Source: Turritopsis dohrnii (lineage: Eukaryota > Cnidaria > Hydrozoa > Anthoathecata > Oceaniidae). Taken from it: 64,000 bases of DNA. The DNA is taken from NCBI GenBank assembly GCA_027922465.2, contig BQMF02000114.1, forward strand, positions 434,001 through 498,000, read 5' to 3'. This document shows, one piece after another, positions 25,125-37,500 of this stretch. Every line of letters begins with the position of its first letter. The first letter of the stretch is position 1. The notes under the pieces are model-generated. The model did not search any database, had not been told where the DNA came from, and worked only from the letters and a program-made list of their open reading frames with translations. Made by a program: the position numbers and the translations under genes.

Positions 25125-26368
25125 TCTTATTATACTAATTCGCGATTGTGTGTCACACTTTTATTTTAGAGAGTGATATATTTGGTTTTTCTTTCACGGT
25201 GAAAACCTTCTTATTTTTTCCCTTTTCGTCGTAAAACCACGCAGAGGCGACAGACACTTTTTTAATGTTACGTAATCTAAGTGTGACGTCTAAATTTTTA
25301 AACCAATCAAAACGCAAGAAATTATTTTTTCGCCAATTTGGTTGGTTGACGATTTCCAAAAAATAAGTTCGTTAATAACCGATTATCATTATCGTTTGCT
25401 ATTTTGACGAAGAAACACAGGTTTGTATACATGCTGTTTATTAAACTGTTTATTGTTTAACTTTTATTGTTATTGCATTTTAGATTTTATTTTAGATTAA
25501 TAAAAGAACAGTAACAGTGCAAGTGATTAGTTGTTTGTTTACAATGTGAAAGCATATTGAGAATACAGAAGAAGTACAGTGAAGTTTTTTAAAAATTGGC
25601 TGTGCAGAACTAACGAACAGGTCTATACAAAGTAGTATTATCATAAAAACTTTTATTGTTTAATATTTTAGATTAATAAAAGAACAGGTGAGCTATGTAT
25701 GTATGTATTTAAATGTTTGTTTACGTTTTAGTTATCAAATATCGCTATACAGAAGAAAGTGCAGTGAAGAAATGCAGTTTGATGTTTATTTACACAGTAA
25801 GGAATGGTTTTAAGTTTTGAAAGATTAATTGCTTTAGCTTTGAGTGGATGTCTCAGTTATTCTGTCGTTTAGTATGTGTATATGCTGCTGGATGAAAAGG
25901 AAGACGAGAGAAATTTGTTTTGGTAACGCGCGCTATTATTACATTAAAAATGGTCCTGCAGCTATGAATGTTTTTATTTCTCATGACGCTGTGGAAATGG
26001 GGAATGTGTTATGCTGTGTAATTGTATCTATTGTATCTAATTATATCGATGCTTGATGCTTTTGTCTGCCTGCCAAAAAGTAGAAAATCTACTGGAAAAT
26101 ACAGAAAGTTTAGCAGTTTTTCCAAACGAATAGAGCAGTTTTATTTTATGTATTTCATTTAAAAAAATGGTAGCGAAAGTGTTTTATAAATACCTATGTA
26201 TGTTTGTGCTGGAAAGTAAATAAAGTATTAGTAATTTTGTTACAGGTATGAATATAGAACTAAAGAGTTTAGAAGTGTTTGAAAATGTTTACAGAAGATG
26301 ATCAATGCTGTTTACTAACATGTGAATTGGCAGTGAAAGGTATCCTATTTTGTTTGAAGTTCAGCTAA

Positions 26369-26406
<38 letters not shown>

Positions 26407-27689
26407 AAAAATGTGGTTGTTTTCAATTTTTTATAAACTCTTTAGATATAAATTCTGTCATTACGTTTGTGTTTTTAATTATTATTCATAAGGTAAATGG
26501 GTTCTTGAAGTTTCTTTTAGTTTGTTTTGCTTTCTTTCAATATCGTCATAGTATGTTTAGGTTTTTTTCTATGTTGATTATTAAGTTTGTGTCTTCAATT
26601 ATTGTTTTTAAGTATGTTTCTCAAAGTTCCTTTTTGTTTGTTTATTTGTTTGTCATAATACGATTAGGTATCTGAATCACTATGCATTCAAAATATTTTT
26701 TCTTTTAGATAAGCAAAATAAAACATACAATAATCATAAAGAAATAAAACTCATGGTTTTAATCATGATGTTGATGGTTTTTGGGAAGAACAGGCTATAT
26801 TATCATTTCAAAAATTCATTAATGATTGCAAGCCAGTAACAAACACAAGCGAAACAGTTGGAAGGTATCAATTTGTTTATATCTATTATTGGTCAGCGCC
26901 GTAAGGTAGCTGATCTTTCATTTCCCCGTGTCTGTCAGTCCGTCCGTCCGTCCGTGTGTAAGATCGCAGTTGTTCACGCCCCAGTTATACGCCCGTTCTT
27001 GCTAACCTTAAATTTTTCAGTTCAAAATCAGAAAGTTTCAAGCACGATGTTGATTTTTCAGAAAATATGTCACTTTTGTGTGACGAAGTAAATATATTAC
27101 AATACAAAAAGAGTTCTCTTCATTCGAATGAATGAATAAATTATTTGTTTTAATGCGCCATCTCTCCACCCTTTTTTTAACGTAGTGCATTCTGGGAGCG
27201 AAACGCTGCTAAAACTTATCAACAAGAACCAAGAATTACATTATGGTTCCTCTAACAGTCGAATTAGATTTAACAGATGCAAATAACATATAACAACAGT
27301 ATTAACCTATACTGAAGTGTATTGAATCAAGACATTAACAACCATGTATCCTAATTGGATGAGATAAAAGTTATGGATGAAAAAGTCAGGCAAGTTGCAT
27401 AGAGTATTTATCTATATAATGCCACTCAAATTATGTTTTCTTTTTCGCCTCCAAAACATATTATATATATTTAAAGATAAGATGTTAGCTAACATATACC
27501 TTGAGGGAAAACTAGGTGATTCTTACTGAATTATTCTATTTCATAGTGCTCTTAGCCATTTTAAGGTCATTTTGTTCATTTACAATTTCATGCTACAAAA
27601 TTGAAGTGTTTAACAGTATATATATACAGTATACAACAGTTTAGTAATTATTTTTACCATAGTCACAGGAAAGAAAATAGTCTGGCAAC

Positions 27690-28994
27690 TTGTACAACGG
27701 CGGGCCGTCTTTTATTATTTTTCAATTGTTCTCGGCAGTTTCGCTTGAACGAGGTAGGAAAACTATATACGGCCCGACTGTAGATAGACACTTTTCACAA
27801 TTAAGATGGCTGGTAAAGGAAGATTTCTATGTGGGCGAAGATTTGGAAGCTATTCTTGAGGCTATAGATAACGATATATGGGATAAAGATGATGAATTTA
27901 ATGCAGAAATAGATAGTTTGATTCTTCAAATTCAAGAGCAGCCACAATCAAGTAAATTTAAGTGCGAAAAATGTGAGAAAATATGTAAATCCAAACGAGG
28001 TCTTTCAAGACATCAAAATATTAAACATAAACAGGTTCAAAGAGAGGAAGAAAATGTACCAACCCAAAGACGTTGTGCTGTGAGCTTATTACATCCAATC
28101 ACTTTTAAAAACTACCTTAACAAGTGTGCTAAGCAATTAGTCACTGATGGATGCTACTCAGACCAAACCATTTCAGAATTCAGCAAGTACAATTGTTCTC
28201 TTGATGATGCCAATTACACGTATGAATTTGTCAAAGACGTCATAGAGAACTTTGATGGTAATGGAGAAAAATTTTATCCAGCATTTTATGATTGTGTATC
28301 TGGAGATGAAATTGTTCTGAAAAATTTAAGTAGACGAAACTCTATCATTTTGGGCTATGAGGTAGCAAATTGCGTGCTTGCACATCTAAGTGGCACAATT
28401 AAACCAGACAGTGCTTCTTTAGCTGATACTCATGAATTTACAGAAAAAGAACGTGCCATCATTAAATATATCAGTGGGTATGTTATGAAAACATTGTATT
28501 GTCGCCTACGAAAGTCTGCTGAACATCGTTCTGATACAAATATTAGACATATGAGTATTCTGCTAGCTGGAAAGGATTGTTCTGAATCTTCAACTAAAGA
28601 TGATAAGTTTATTGATGTCAAAAATAGAGGCGGTCTTTGGAAAGTTTCTGCTGGGGTTTTTGAAATTTTTCTTTCTGTTGAGAAATATTTCAGATGTAAT
28701 GTTGCAAGCCAGGATAGGAAGATTGATGTTAACCTTATGGTTTCTACATGTCTGATGAATGTTCGTGTGCTGTCACATTTTACAACCCTAAAAAATGCAT
28801 CAAGTGAAGAAACAGATGAAGAAACCTCTTTAAATTTACTTGAGAGTATGTTAACTTTGTATCTTCGGGCAAGAACTTTCAAGTATGTTTCACTGCAAAA
28901 GGAAACTTTCAAATTAGAATCATCTAAGAAGAAAATGAAATCTTTGCGGACATCCATCAAACAAGCTACGAAAGCACTTGAACTTGGTAAATAA
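27690..28994 (+). CDS. transposon-encoded C2H2 zinc-finger protein
   Basis: The frame is 434 codons. The first ~45 residues overlap TIR-adjacent sequence and may not be translated; no ATG is near the start, so the real 5' end may be spliced. Residues about 92-113 form a C2H2 finger (C-x2-C-x12-H-x4-H). The rest reads like the C-terminal region of transposon proteins common in cnidarian and sponge genomes ('FTEKERAIIKYISGYVMKTL', 'NRGGLWKVS', 'MLTLYLRARTFKYV') and ends in a Lys-rich helix. Role inferred: DNA binding or part of a transposase. It converges with the THAP gene 275 bp downstream. Confidence 0.6.
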   Translation: MYNGGPSFIIFQLFSAVSLERGRKTIYGPTVDRHFSQLRWLVKEDFYVGEDLEAILEAIDNDIWDKDDEFNAEIDSLILQIQEQPQSSKFKCEKCEKICKSKRGLSRHQNIKHKQVQREEENVPTQRRCAVSLLHPITFKNYLNKCAKQLVTDGCYSDQTISEFSKYNCSLDDANYTYEFVKDVIENFDGNGEKFYPAFYDCVSGDEIVLKNLSRRNSIILGYEVANCVLAHLSGTIKPDSASLADTHEFTEKERAIIKYISGYVMKTLYCRLRKSAEHRSDTNIRHMSILLAGKDCSESSTKDDKFIDVKNRGGLWKVSAGVFEIFLSVEKYFRCNVASQDRKIDVNLMVSTCLMNVRVLSHFTTLKNASSEETDEETSLNLLESMLTLYLRARTFKYVSLQKETFKLESSKKKMKSLRTSIKQATKALELGK

Positions 28995-29268
28995 AGAAGA
29001 AAAACGGCTTTTTTTAAAGCCACAAATCTTTTAAAAAACAAATTTTTGGCATCATTTCCATATTCTTTTATCTTTAATTTTTTATTTGCTATTTTGTTGA
29101 TCCATTTTTCATTATCGATTTATACTGAATCATTATTATGTTATCATTCATCAGAAGTTGTGTATCAGTCTAATAGGGTGATCATGAAGCAAACCCTTCA
29201 TGGTCAACTTACTTCTCCTTTTACTAGATTAGAGAATTGAATATATGATAATAAATTATGGTTATGAA

Positions 29269-29970
29269 TCATAACACAATATCTTTGATACCATTACATA
29301 TCCCATAACTGGTTAAAACTTTCACAAGATTTGAAATAGTAATATTTTTGAATGAATGAGAATAGTTTGTGTATATTTCATGATCATCTGGTAGCAGCCA
29401 TAAAAAGTATCTAATTTTGAAGATTAAAGTGTCATTTGTATGGATTTCATACATGGGTATAAAGTGAGTAGTGTCAAAATATTGAAAAACAATAGCATCA
29501 TTTTCATATAATATTTTCCAAGAAGGTAACTTTAGAGACTCAATACGTTTTTTAAAGTCTTCTAAGTTTTTGTAACATGATGATGATAAAGGTGTTTGTG
29601 GTAAATTAATCTGTCTTTTGATTGCAATTACCTCTGCTGATGATCTTGGGATGGGTTTACAAGAAGGTATGCTTTTGACAGGCAGATTTAATTCTGGGAT
29701 AGCTCCTGGTACTAGAGTTTTACGGTTGTCATGAATAAGATACTGATCAGGTCTAAAATGGTTTTGGCAAATACGAATGCTTTTGTTGTTGATCTGCTCT
29801 CTTAATGCTTTATCAATGACACGATCTCTAGTGACAACAGCAGTAAGCTTGTTTCTCCACTCAATGTCGAACTCTGAATCGCCTGATGGCACTTTGAATA
29901 TACTTAAACCCTTATACTTAGACCTACGGGAGACGCGGCAACCCTGAATTGAGCAGTTTACCCCAGACAT
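29269..29970 (-). CDS. THAP-domain protein of the P-like transposon
   Basis: The start is placed at the internal ATG giving 'MSGVNCSIQGC'; the frame is open 14 codons further upstream. The N-terminal ~95 residues show the THAP C2CH pattern: 'CSIQGC', a Trp in 'EWRNKL', 'ICQNHF' and then 'PGAIPELNLP', similar to the AVPTIF-type box. THAP domains bind DNA and occur in P-element transposases. The C-terminal ~90 residues have hydrophobic and aromatic character ('KIRYFLWLLPDDHEIY') without a recognised catalytic triad. Intact over 233 codons. Confidence 0.75.
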   Translation of the reverse strand: MSGVNCSIQGCRVSRRSKYKGLSIFKVPSGDSEFDIEWRNKLTAVVTRDRVIDKALREQINNKSIRICQNHFRPDQYLIHDNRKTLVPGAIPELNLPVKSIPSCKPIPRSSAEVIAIKRQINLPQTPLSSSCYKNLEDFKKRIESLKLPSWKILYENDAIVFQYFDTTHFIPMYEIHTNDTLIFKIRYFLWLLPDDHEIYTNYSHSFKNITISNLVKVLTSYGICNGIKDIVL

Positions 29971-32900
29971 AGAAAAGAAGATAGCTATAGAAGTATTCAG
30001 ACCTACAAACACGTGGAATCGTTAGTGCACAAATACGCCATTTTTAATTTATCTAAGAAACTGGGTTCTAGCTTCAAATTCAAAACAATAGGTTAAACTA
30101 TAGCGCGATTTGAATTGCCAGACTATTTTCTTTCTTGTGACTATGTTTTTACGAACAATACAACCTCTTTTTTAAAACAGGTTTCGACATTTCTGTTTGT
30201 TGTCATCATTATAGTAATAAAATTAAATATCTAGTGAATCGTATTATAAACAAGACGTTAATTTTGTAATAGCCTTAATTTCAGTTTGAGGTTATTATAC
30301 TAGAAATTAAACATAAAAACACAAACAAAAACAATTATACAATATACTGCGTTATTCGTACTTATTAATGCTGGATAATTTCTTGGAAGCACCTGTTAAT
30401 TATATACAGGATATTTTTGCAATTCTGCAATGAAATCGCAAGCCCCGCTTATAAGCTTTTTCTCATCGTTAAAGCAATTGTTTTCCAAATTATACACATA
30501 AAGGGGAAGTGGATTGTACTGCAGGCCACAGAATGATGAAATATATGGAAATAATGGACCCCGAAACAAGAAGACAATATTTTACTTTCCAATCTATCTA
30601 CATCATTATTACATCGCTATGAATTCAAAACTTTTTTCTTTCTTGTACAGGTAGAAATTGAGAAAGAAAGCGATGATGAGTAAAGGATGAAAAAAATCAC
30701 TTTTTTAAATTTGTCTTTGAGTCGCACAAGTTTCTTCCGCAAATTCTGAGATTTCTGTCAAATATGCAAAAATTAATCCTGCTAGTCAAGATTTTTTTGA
30801 GGTTCAATTCACAAAAATTTATTCCATAATTAATTCTGCTGTAAACAATTTTACGTATAAAGGTAGCATATCTTATATACTTGACTATTTAGATATTGAT
30901 ATTTTCATTGTCAGTATGGAAATAATCCTTATTGAAGGAGTGTTCACTAACAAAATCTGTCCCTTGAGACAAATTCTTTTCCCATCTGGGAGTGTCTCTT
31001 AGCAAGACAGGTTGCTTTAGTCTGCCTTGTGGAATTTTATTTGAGGGATCATTTACATACTGGTGATGAGCCAGCATTGATTGGATATTTATTGATGCCT
31101 GTGACCGAAAATCTTGGAACTGTGTGTAGTAAACTACTTGCCAACAGAGATACTTTAAGTGTTGGTCTTTTGTTGGTAAATTGGATTATATATATAACTC
31201 ATTCAGACAGTGATGATGTGATTAATACAATCTTCCTAATTCTGAATGGGAAAAGATTCTGGGCAATAAGCAGATACATCCATAATCATTAGCAAGAATG
31301 CCTTTAAGTTTGATTGACAGCATGGGATGTGCAGTGTTTTTAATTTTTGACATTTGGTTTGATTTGTGTTCGGAATTAGGAAAATTGACAAATGCCAAAA
31401 CATATTTAGTCGTTGTCATTTTCTACATTTTTTGTGCAATTATGGGTATATGTTCGAAAATCAGAGAAATTACAATACAAATTATTTCAGATTTATTTTT
31501 TAACCAGAGAAAAACAAAAAATTATATGAATTTCCATGAACTGAATTTTACATAAGGGATGATAAATATAGTTTTATTAACTATTATTGACTCACCCGCC
31601 ACCATGAAATAGAGAAATTCAGTAACTATTTTTCCTTCAGGTATGATATTAGAGTTAAAATTATGATGCTGTAATTCAATGTTCTATAAGGTCTGCTGTT
31701 AAATGGGATTAATTAGAATTAATTGGTGCGTTGTACAATTATATAACTTTTTACACTTTTCTTTTTAGTAATCAGCAACTGCTTGGTATTAGATCTTCAT
31801 TTTACCTCATCTGGGGACCACTTAATTGGTAGAAAACGGTTTCACCTGCGTGATTAACCAAACACGTTAGCCTTTAAGAACGTAAAGCTGAAAAGTTCAA
31901 CTTGTAAAACTCAAATTTAAAGCTTAAATAAAATCGACTAAATCATCAAAGTTGTTGTAGTTCTATATTGTTTTCTATTTTGTTTATGTGCTGCCACAAA
32001 AAATCTCCCGACTAATAAGGAAAAGGATTTAGTTGATTGCTGTGGAAGCGCAAGGTTTTCTCTTATAACGTTTACCTTGACAACTTCCGTTCGATGAATC
32101 TATTAGAAAAAATTGCGCATGTAATACGTTATTCGCCTCATAGAAATTTGCGTTTTTGGTCTCGATGTCAGAGGTAATGATCTGTGAAAAAAATCAGACC
32201 AGGCTTCTCGGTTATTATTCATTCGACGATTTACTCCTTTATGAAAATACCACAGGGACCCTTTTTATCACGAGAGGTTTTTTAAATATTTCTTTGCCTT
32301 GGGCGACTGGATTTACATTTTCGATTCGCATTTCACCAACCGAACACGGGCTTACCACATACTAATCAAACTGTATTTTAGCTCGTTATTTTTCTTTAGC
32401 AAGGTGATTGTGATCTTTGAGCATAAAGTTCGCGCTGACCTTAGGGCCTCTGGGCCTCTTGTTTTATTATTTCATTCAATGTCTGGGTAAACAGATCTGT
32501 TTTAAATATTGCAACTTCTCTTTTGCGTATAAATATATATAATTCTGTTATTGCTATTTTATTAAGCTTTTCTGCGATTCAGCTCACATTTGATTAAAAC
32601 CATTAAAAATTGTTTACCTGGGTTAAAGAATTCTGCGACACAACGCATACTGAACATGGGTGGTGAGCGACGCCTGGCATTTGACATCATTTTTTTATGA
32701 TCACGGGGAATCATTGCATTGCATCCCCAATCGAACACGACGTTTTTGGCCTAAATTTAATTTGGTACTGCGGATATGATGTCATTAAAATCTTTGCCCA
32801 ACGATATCTCTCTAACGGTTGGTGGTAGCGAAACGGTCCCATACACTTTTTTGATCAGTTTTTCGAAGTTGCGATTTTATGATTTATTTTTTCGTCCCGG

Positions 32901-32974
32901 GGTACGTACACGGGAATGGTGGATTTGACCTAATGTTTTCGAAGTTCGGTAAAACGTTTTTACCCGGGATACTA

Positions 32975-34757
32975 TCTACTTATACTAATCCGCGTGTGTG
33001 CATCCCACTTTTAATTTAGAGAGTGTTTTGTTTTTGTTTTTTAAATGGTCAAAATCTTCTTAATCGTGGTCATATAGCGGCAGTCCGACCAGTGAAGAAA
33101 CTCTTCCACTGCAATCCAACGATCATTTGTTTTGACACGTGATCACCGTTTCGCCGTTTTTATTGGTTGCCGAAATCGGACAGACTATAGCGACGATGTT
33201 CGTTGAGATGAAATCCATTTTCATTAATCGTTTGACGAACGAACAGGTCTGTACGAAGGTATTATTATAAAACATTTATTGCTTAACTTTTTGCTTTTCT
33301 TTATTTGTTTTTCTTTTTTAGATTAATAAAAGAACGTAAGTAAATGTATTATGTTTATTATGTATGTATTAATCATACTGAAATGGTTTTTATGTGGACA
33401 ACGAATAACGAGTATACATCCAGCACATGTTTCAATGTTTTATTTACTTTGTTTTAGATTAATAAAATAACAGGTAACCATTGTGTATGTATCTAAATGT
33501 TTGTTTACGTTTTAGTTATGACTATACAGAAGAAAGTGCAGTGAAGAAATGCAGAAAGAAATGATGTTCCTTTACACAGTAACGAATGGTTTCCATTTTA
33601 ATTTAGTTTTGAAAGATTAATTAATTGAGTTTTGAATTATGAATAATGAGTTATTCTATCATTTAGTATGTATCTTCGCTGGATGAAAACTGGATGCTGG
33701 ATGAAAAGGAACGCGGAACGAACGAAATTTGTTTTGGTAACGCGTGCTGTAATTTATTTATTTACAAATCAATTAAAAATGGTTCTCATGGCTGTGGAAA
33801 TGGGGGAACGTCTGATGCTGTCTCATTTCACCTAACCATGTCTGCCTTTTATTAGATTTTCTATACAATTTAAGATGCTTGATACTTTGTATATCTGGCT
33901 GTGTTCCAGCCAACTTTTGTTTTTGTTTGCTTCAATATGGTTGCAATGAATGTGATTATTTTAGCTGTTCTTCAACTTAAATATTTCCTTTTATTACATC
34001 AGAAAAGAAAAAGTGTATATAACCATTAAAGAAATGAAGCATATGGTTAAATTATGAATAATGTCCTACAAAAAAGAAGCATTATTGGATGGATTTTTTT
34101 CAGTCTACATTTTATCAAATTTATGCATTATTTTGTGTTATGGTATATGATTGTTTACGTACTATGCCTGGGTGTATAAGTTTGGCACTAATAATCTTCC
34201 GGGTAAATTTGTGTTTTTAGTTATTGTTTTTAGAATAAATGCGTACTTGAATTTCCTTTTTGTTTTTTGTTTCTTTTTGTTTTTTTTTATTTTCGGTATT
34301 ACAATTGAAATATTATTCTTTTAGGCAATAATAAAAAAGCGTAAAGAAATGAAACTCATGGTTTTAATCATGATGTCGATTGTTTTGGGAAGAACAGACT
34401 ATATATCATTTCAAAATTCATTAATGATTGCAGTCCAGTAGTAACTTTGGAACAAAAGCAAAAGTTGGAAGGTATCAATTTGTTTTGAATTAACATTTTT
34501 GTAATGTTATTCAATGTTTGGTTTTGTATGTGTGGGTAAACAGTTCTGTGTTATATATTGCCATTTTTTACATTAAAGTTACTTCTCATCTGCGTATAAA
34601 TGTATATTCTGAGACGTATTGCTGTTTGTTCTTGTTTTAAATCTTCTGAATGTTAGAAATGAATTAAAAAAATAAAAAAAATCTTTTACACAAGTTAAAT
34701 TCTGCGACACAATGCAAGCTGAACATGGGTGGCGAGCGACGCCGCCCTGGCGGCTAG
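32975..34757 (+). mobile_element. Helitron copy C
   Basis: It starts TCTACTTATACTAATCCGCG and ends with hairpin GGTGGCG-AGCGA-CGCCGCC (one G-U pair), seven bases and CTAG (34754-34757). It is shorter than copies A and D and has the short-type 3' end. It contains the family landmarks AAAGAAATGAAACTCATGG and TTAATCATGATG near 34,345. No protein coding capacity. Confidence 0.75.
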
Positions 34758-37286
34758 TCTTATTATACTAATTCGCAATTGTGCATCCCACTTTTATTTT
34801 AGAGAGTGACATATTTTTTTTTTTTCACGGTCAAATCCTTCTTATTTTTTCCCTTTTTGTCGTAAAACCACGTAGAGCGAGAACACATTTTTTGATTTTC
34901 TGCGATTAGTATATGCTCCTCCGTTTTGTTATTTTTGGTTTGCGCAGTGGAAATCAGCCGAAAAACGTCTTTGGAGAAGTGCGAGCAATACAATCTTCTT
35001 CGTTCGAAATTTGTCAACGATCATTTCGTGAGCAAGAAACTTCGCGAAGAAGACGTGTTTCTTTTTGTATACGAATATTTTAATTTAAATTTGACTGTTT
35101 TAGGCAGCAAATCGACGAAAGAACTGACGAAGAAACACAGGTTTATATGCACGAAGGTATTGTTATTATTATAAAACGTTTTATTATCGTGTTTATTGCT
35201 AAACTTTTACTCTTATTAATAAAACAACACGGGTAGCAAGTGAGTTAGTTATTTGTTTACAATGAAAAATCATATTTAGATATACAGAAGAAGTGCAGTG
35301 AAGTTTTTAAAAGATAAGCTGCAGAAAGATCGAACGATTAATAAAAGAACAGGCAGCAGCATGTGTGTAAGTGATTAGTTAGCAGCAGGTAGCACACACA
35401 TGCGTAGGTGAGTTTTTGAACAGATGTTTGTTTTTTTATATATATAGGTTTTTTCAGATGAAAACCAAACGAAGAACGAGTGGAAGAAAGTTATGGGAGT
35501 GCAGCAGTACAGAAGTAGTGTAGATGAAGTTGAAGAAAGGATGATGTTTATTTACATTGGTGAAAATGGTTTTACTTTTTTTCGGTGGAAAATTGTTTGG
35601 AAAAGATATAAAGTAATATACGTAAGTACATGAGTCAAACGGATTTAATAAATACAGCGTTAAACGAGAATAAAAACAGAGTTAAAACGATCAGATCATA
35701 AAGATGCAGGTCCTACACGAGCAGTTACTGATTTGTTTTGGTAACAAACTGTTCCTTATTTTATTTATTTCAAAATGGCTCCACAGTTATGAAGTTACGA
35801 AGAAAGCATTTTTATGTCTTTCACTGTATAAAAATGGTAGTGAAATTGCAGTAGAAAACAAATAGAAAGTGTATGTTTACAATAGGAAAGTATGCTGGAA
35901 AGTTAATCGAGTGTTATTAATTTGTTTACAGGTATGAAATATAGAAAGTAAAAGAGTTTAGAAGTGTTTGATAATGGCTACAGAACATGATCAATATTGT
36001 TGTTTACTATCATGATGATGTGAATTGGTATTGAAAGGTAAAGTTAAAATAGTATCTATTTAGTTAAAACACAGTTAGTATTAGTGGATAAATAAAGGAT
36101 AAGAGGGATGGTTACTGTTGTGTTTTGAATTTTCCAGCGCAGAGGAGGAGCTTTGAACTGGAAATAATAAATGGCTCCACGAATGTTTTCATAAAATTTT
36201 TCAGCTATACTAATTCTGTCACTACGTTTGTGTTTTTAATTATTATTTTTAAGGTTAATATATTTTAATATAATATATTATATTAAAATAATATATATAT
36301 AGTTTCTTTTACTTTGTTTTGTTTTTCTTTAGATTTCGTCATCGCATGATTAGGTTTTTTGTACATGTTTTTTGAATGTTTTCATCTGTTAAGTAGAAAT
36401 GAAGCACTTGATGGGTTATAATGTTGAGAGGGTTACTTAAGAGAAGAATGGATTATGTAATTTAAATGACTGTGCAATGAAACTATCCTACAAAAAATAA
36501 GCGTTGTTGGCTGTATTTTTCTTAAGTTTATATTTTATCGCGTTTATGCATATTTTGTGTTATGGTAATCGTTTACGTACTATGCCTAGGTATATAACTT
36601 TGGCTGTATGATTTTATTTGTGACTTTTTATCTTCTGTGTAAATTTTTGTTCTTAGTTATTGTTTTTAGGATAAATGCGTACTTGAATTTCTTTTTTTTT
36701 TGTTTCTTTTTTTTTTATTATTATTTTCGGTATAACAATTGAAATATTATTCTTTTAGGCAATAATAAAAAAAGCACAAAGAAATGAAACTCATGGTTTT
36801 AATCATGAAGTTGATGGTTTTGGGAAGAACTAAATATATCATTTCAAAAATTCATTAATGGTTGCAGTCCAGTAGTAACTTTTGAACAAAAGAAAAAGTT
36901 GGAAGGTATCATTTTTGTAATATTATTCAATGTTTGGTTTTGTATGTCTGGGTAAACGGTTCTGTGTTATATATTGCGTTTTTTTACATTAAAGTTACTT
37001 CTCTTCTGCGTATGAATATATATTCTGAGCCATGTTGCTATTTGTTTCTGTTTTAAATTTTCTGAGTGTAAGAAATGAATTAAAAAATCAAAAAATCTTT
37101 TACACAAGTTAAATTCTGCGACACAATGCAAGCTGAACATGGGTGTCGAGCGACGCCGCCTGGGATGTTTTTGAGTTGCGATTCTTTGATTTATTTTTTC
37201 GTCACGGGGTACGTACACGGGATGGTGGATTTGACCAAATGTTTTCGAAGTTAAGTTCGGTAAAAAGTTTTTACCCGTGATACTAG
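34758..37286 (+). mobile_element. Helitron copy D
   Basis: It starts TCTTATTATACTAATTCGCA directly after the CTAG of copy C and ends ...TTTTTACCCGTGATACTAG followed by T, the second half of the host A|T target. The body is nearly identical to copy A at an offset of about 12,160 bp. A 30-bp perfect AT palindrome (TATTTTAATATAATA and its complement) near 36,262 is absent from copy A. The frame at 34926-35174 repeats that of copy A. Confidence 0.8.
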
Positions 37287-37500
37287 TAACCATTATATCT
37301 GTCTTTCTCTACTCTCTCTGTCTGCCCAAAGTCAATCTTTTCTCTTGTTGTGTTATTGCTGCCATGATGGATTGTTTCTAAAACCACTGAATCACAGTGT
37401 TGAGCGAAACTGGTAGGAACTTCAAATATGCAACAATCAGTTTCCAAAGAACATACATTAATGGAATCTTTCAAAACAATGCCATCCTGCGAATCTGCCA
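37287..37500 (-). pseudogene. 5' half of split helicase-gene exon
   Basis: Minus strand, after a TTTTTCATTTCAG acceptor (37501-37502). It codes 'ADSQDGIVLKDSINVC' ... 'RVEKDRYNGY' and is then interrupted by the Helitron array within a tyrosine codon (TA|T). Fused to 22595-22480 it gives a 330-nt exon with no stop and correct phases at both ends. Upstream exons of this gene should lie to the right but were not recognised. The domain is unknown. Confidence 0.75.

Larger units (their letters stand above)
27658..30145. mobile_element. P-like (THAP-bearing) DNA transposon with TIRs and 7-bp TSD
   Basis: The 31-bp terminal inverted repeats start CATAGTCACA(G/A)GAAAGAAA and differ at one position (27658-27688 and 30115-30145). 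TTTTTAC flanks both sides (27651-27657, 30146-30152) as a perfect 7-bp target duplication. The element carries two convergent frames: a C2H2-finger protein on plus and a THAP protein on minus. CA-starting TIRs, a 7-8 bp duplication and a THAP domain point to the P superfamily. An internally deleted or rearranged copy is possible, since no complete RNase H-like catalytic core was recognised. Confidence 0.8.
26879..32473. mobile_element. insertion within Helitron B
   Basis: The boundaries come from comparing copy B with copies A, D and E. The left end begins near ATTATTGGTCAGCGCC and has a TCAG(TCCG)n run near 26,937; the right end contains GCGCTGACCTTAGGGCC. The two ends share an inverted AGGTCAGCGC-like stretch, too short to define a family. 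It contains the complete P-like transposon at 27658-30145. The rest (26,879-27,650 and 30,153-32,470) holds only short coding-like fragments on both strands (for example minus strand 31222-31419 and 30889-31077) that I cannot assign. Confidence 0.5.
25125..32974 (+). mobile_element. Helitron copy B, interrupted by a 5.6-kb insertion
   Basis: The 5' end TCTTATTATACTAATTCGCG abuts the CTAG of copy A. Family landmarks follow (TTTTAGAGAGTGATATATT, CGTCGTAAAACCACGCAGAG, AAAGAAATAAAACTCATGG). The family sequence breaks at about 26878 and resumes at about 32473. The 3' end is the long type, ending CGGGATACTA with the final G lost, next to the TC of copy C. Its 3' tail is longer than in copies A and D. 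A T29 tract lies at 26371-26399. Confidence 0.7.

Noticed and set aside
26371..26399. T29 tract as a retroelement tail
   Set aside because: It lies within Helitron B where other copies have shorter T runs; simple slippage expansion explains it.
28430..29041. 203-residue minus-strand frame
   Set aside because: It is the antisense shadow of the C2H2 transposon protein at 27690-28994.
31029..31555. Possible membrane protein on plus strand
   Set aside because: Hydrophobic frames in AT-rich DNA; both strands are equally open and no exon borders or motifs support a gene.
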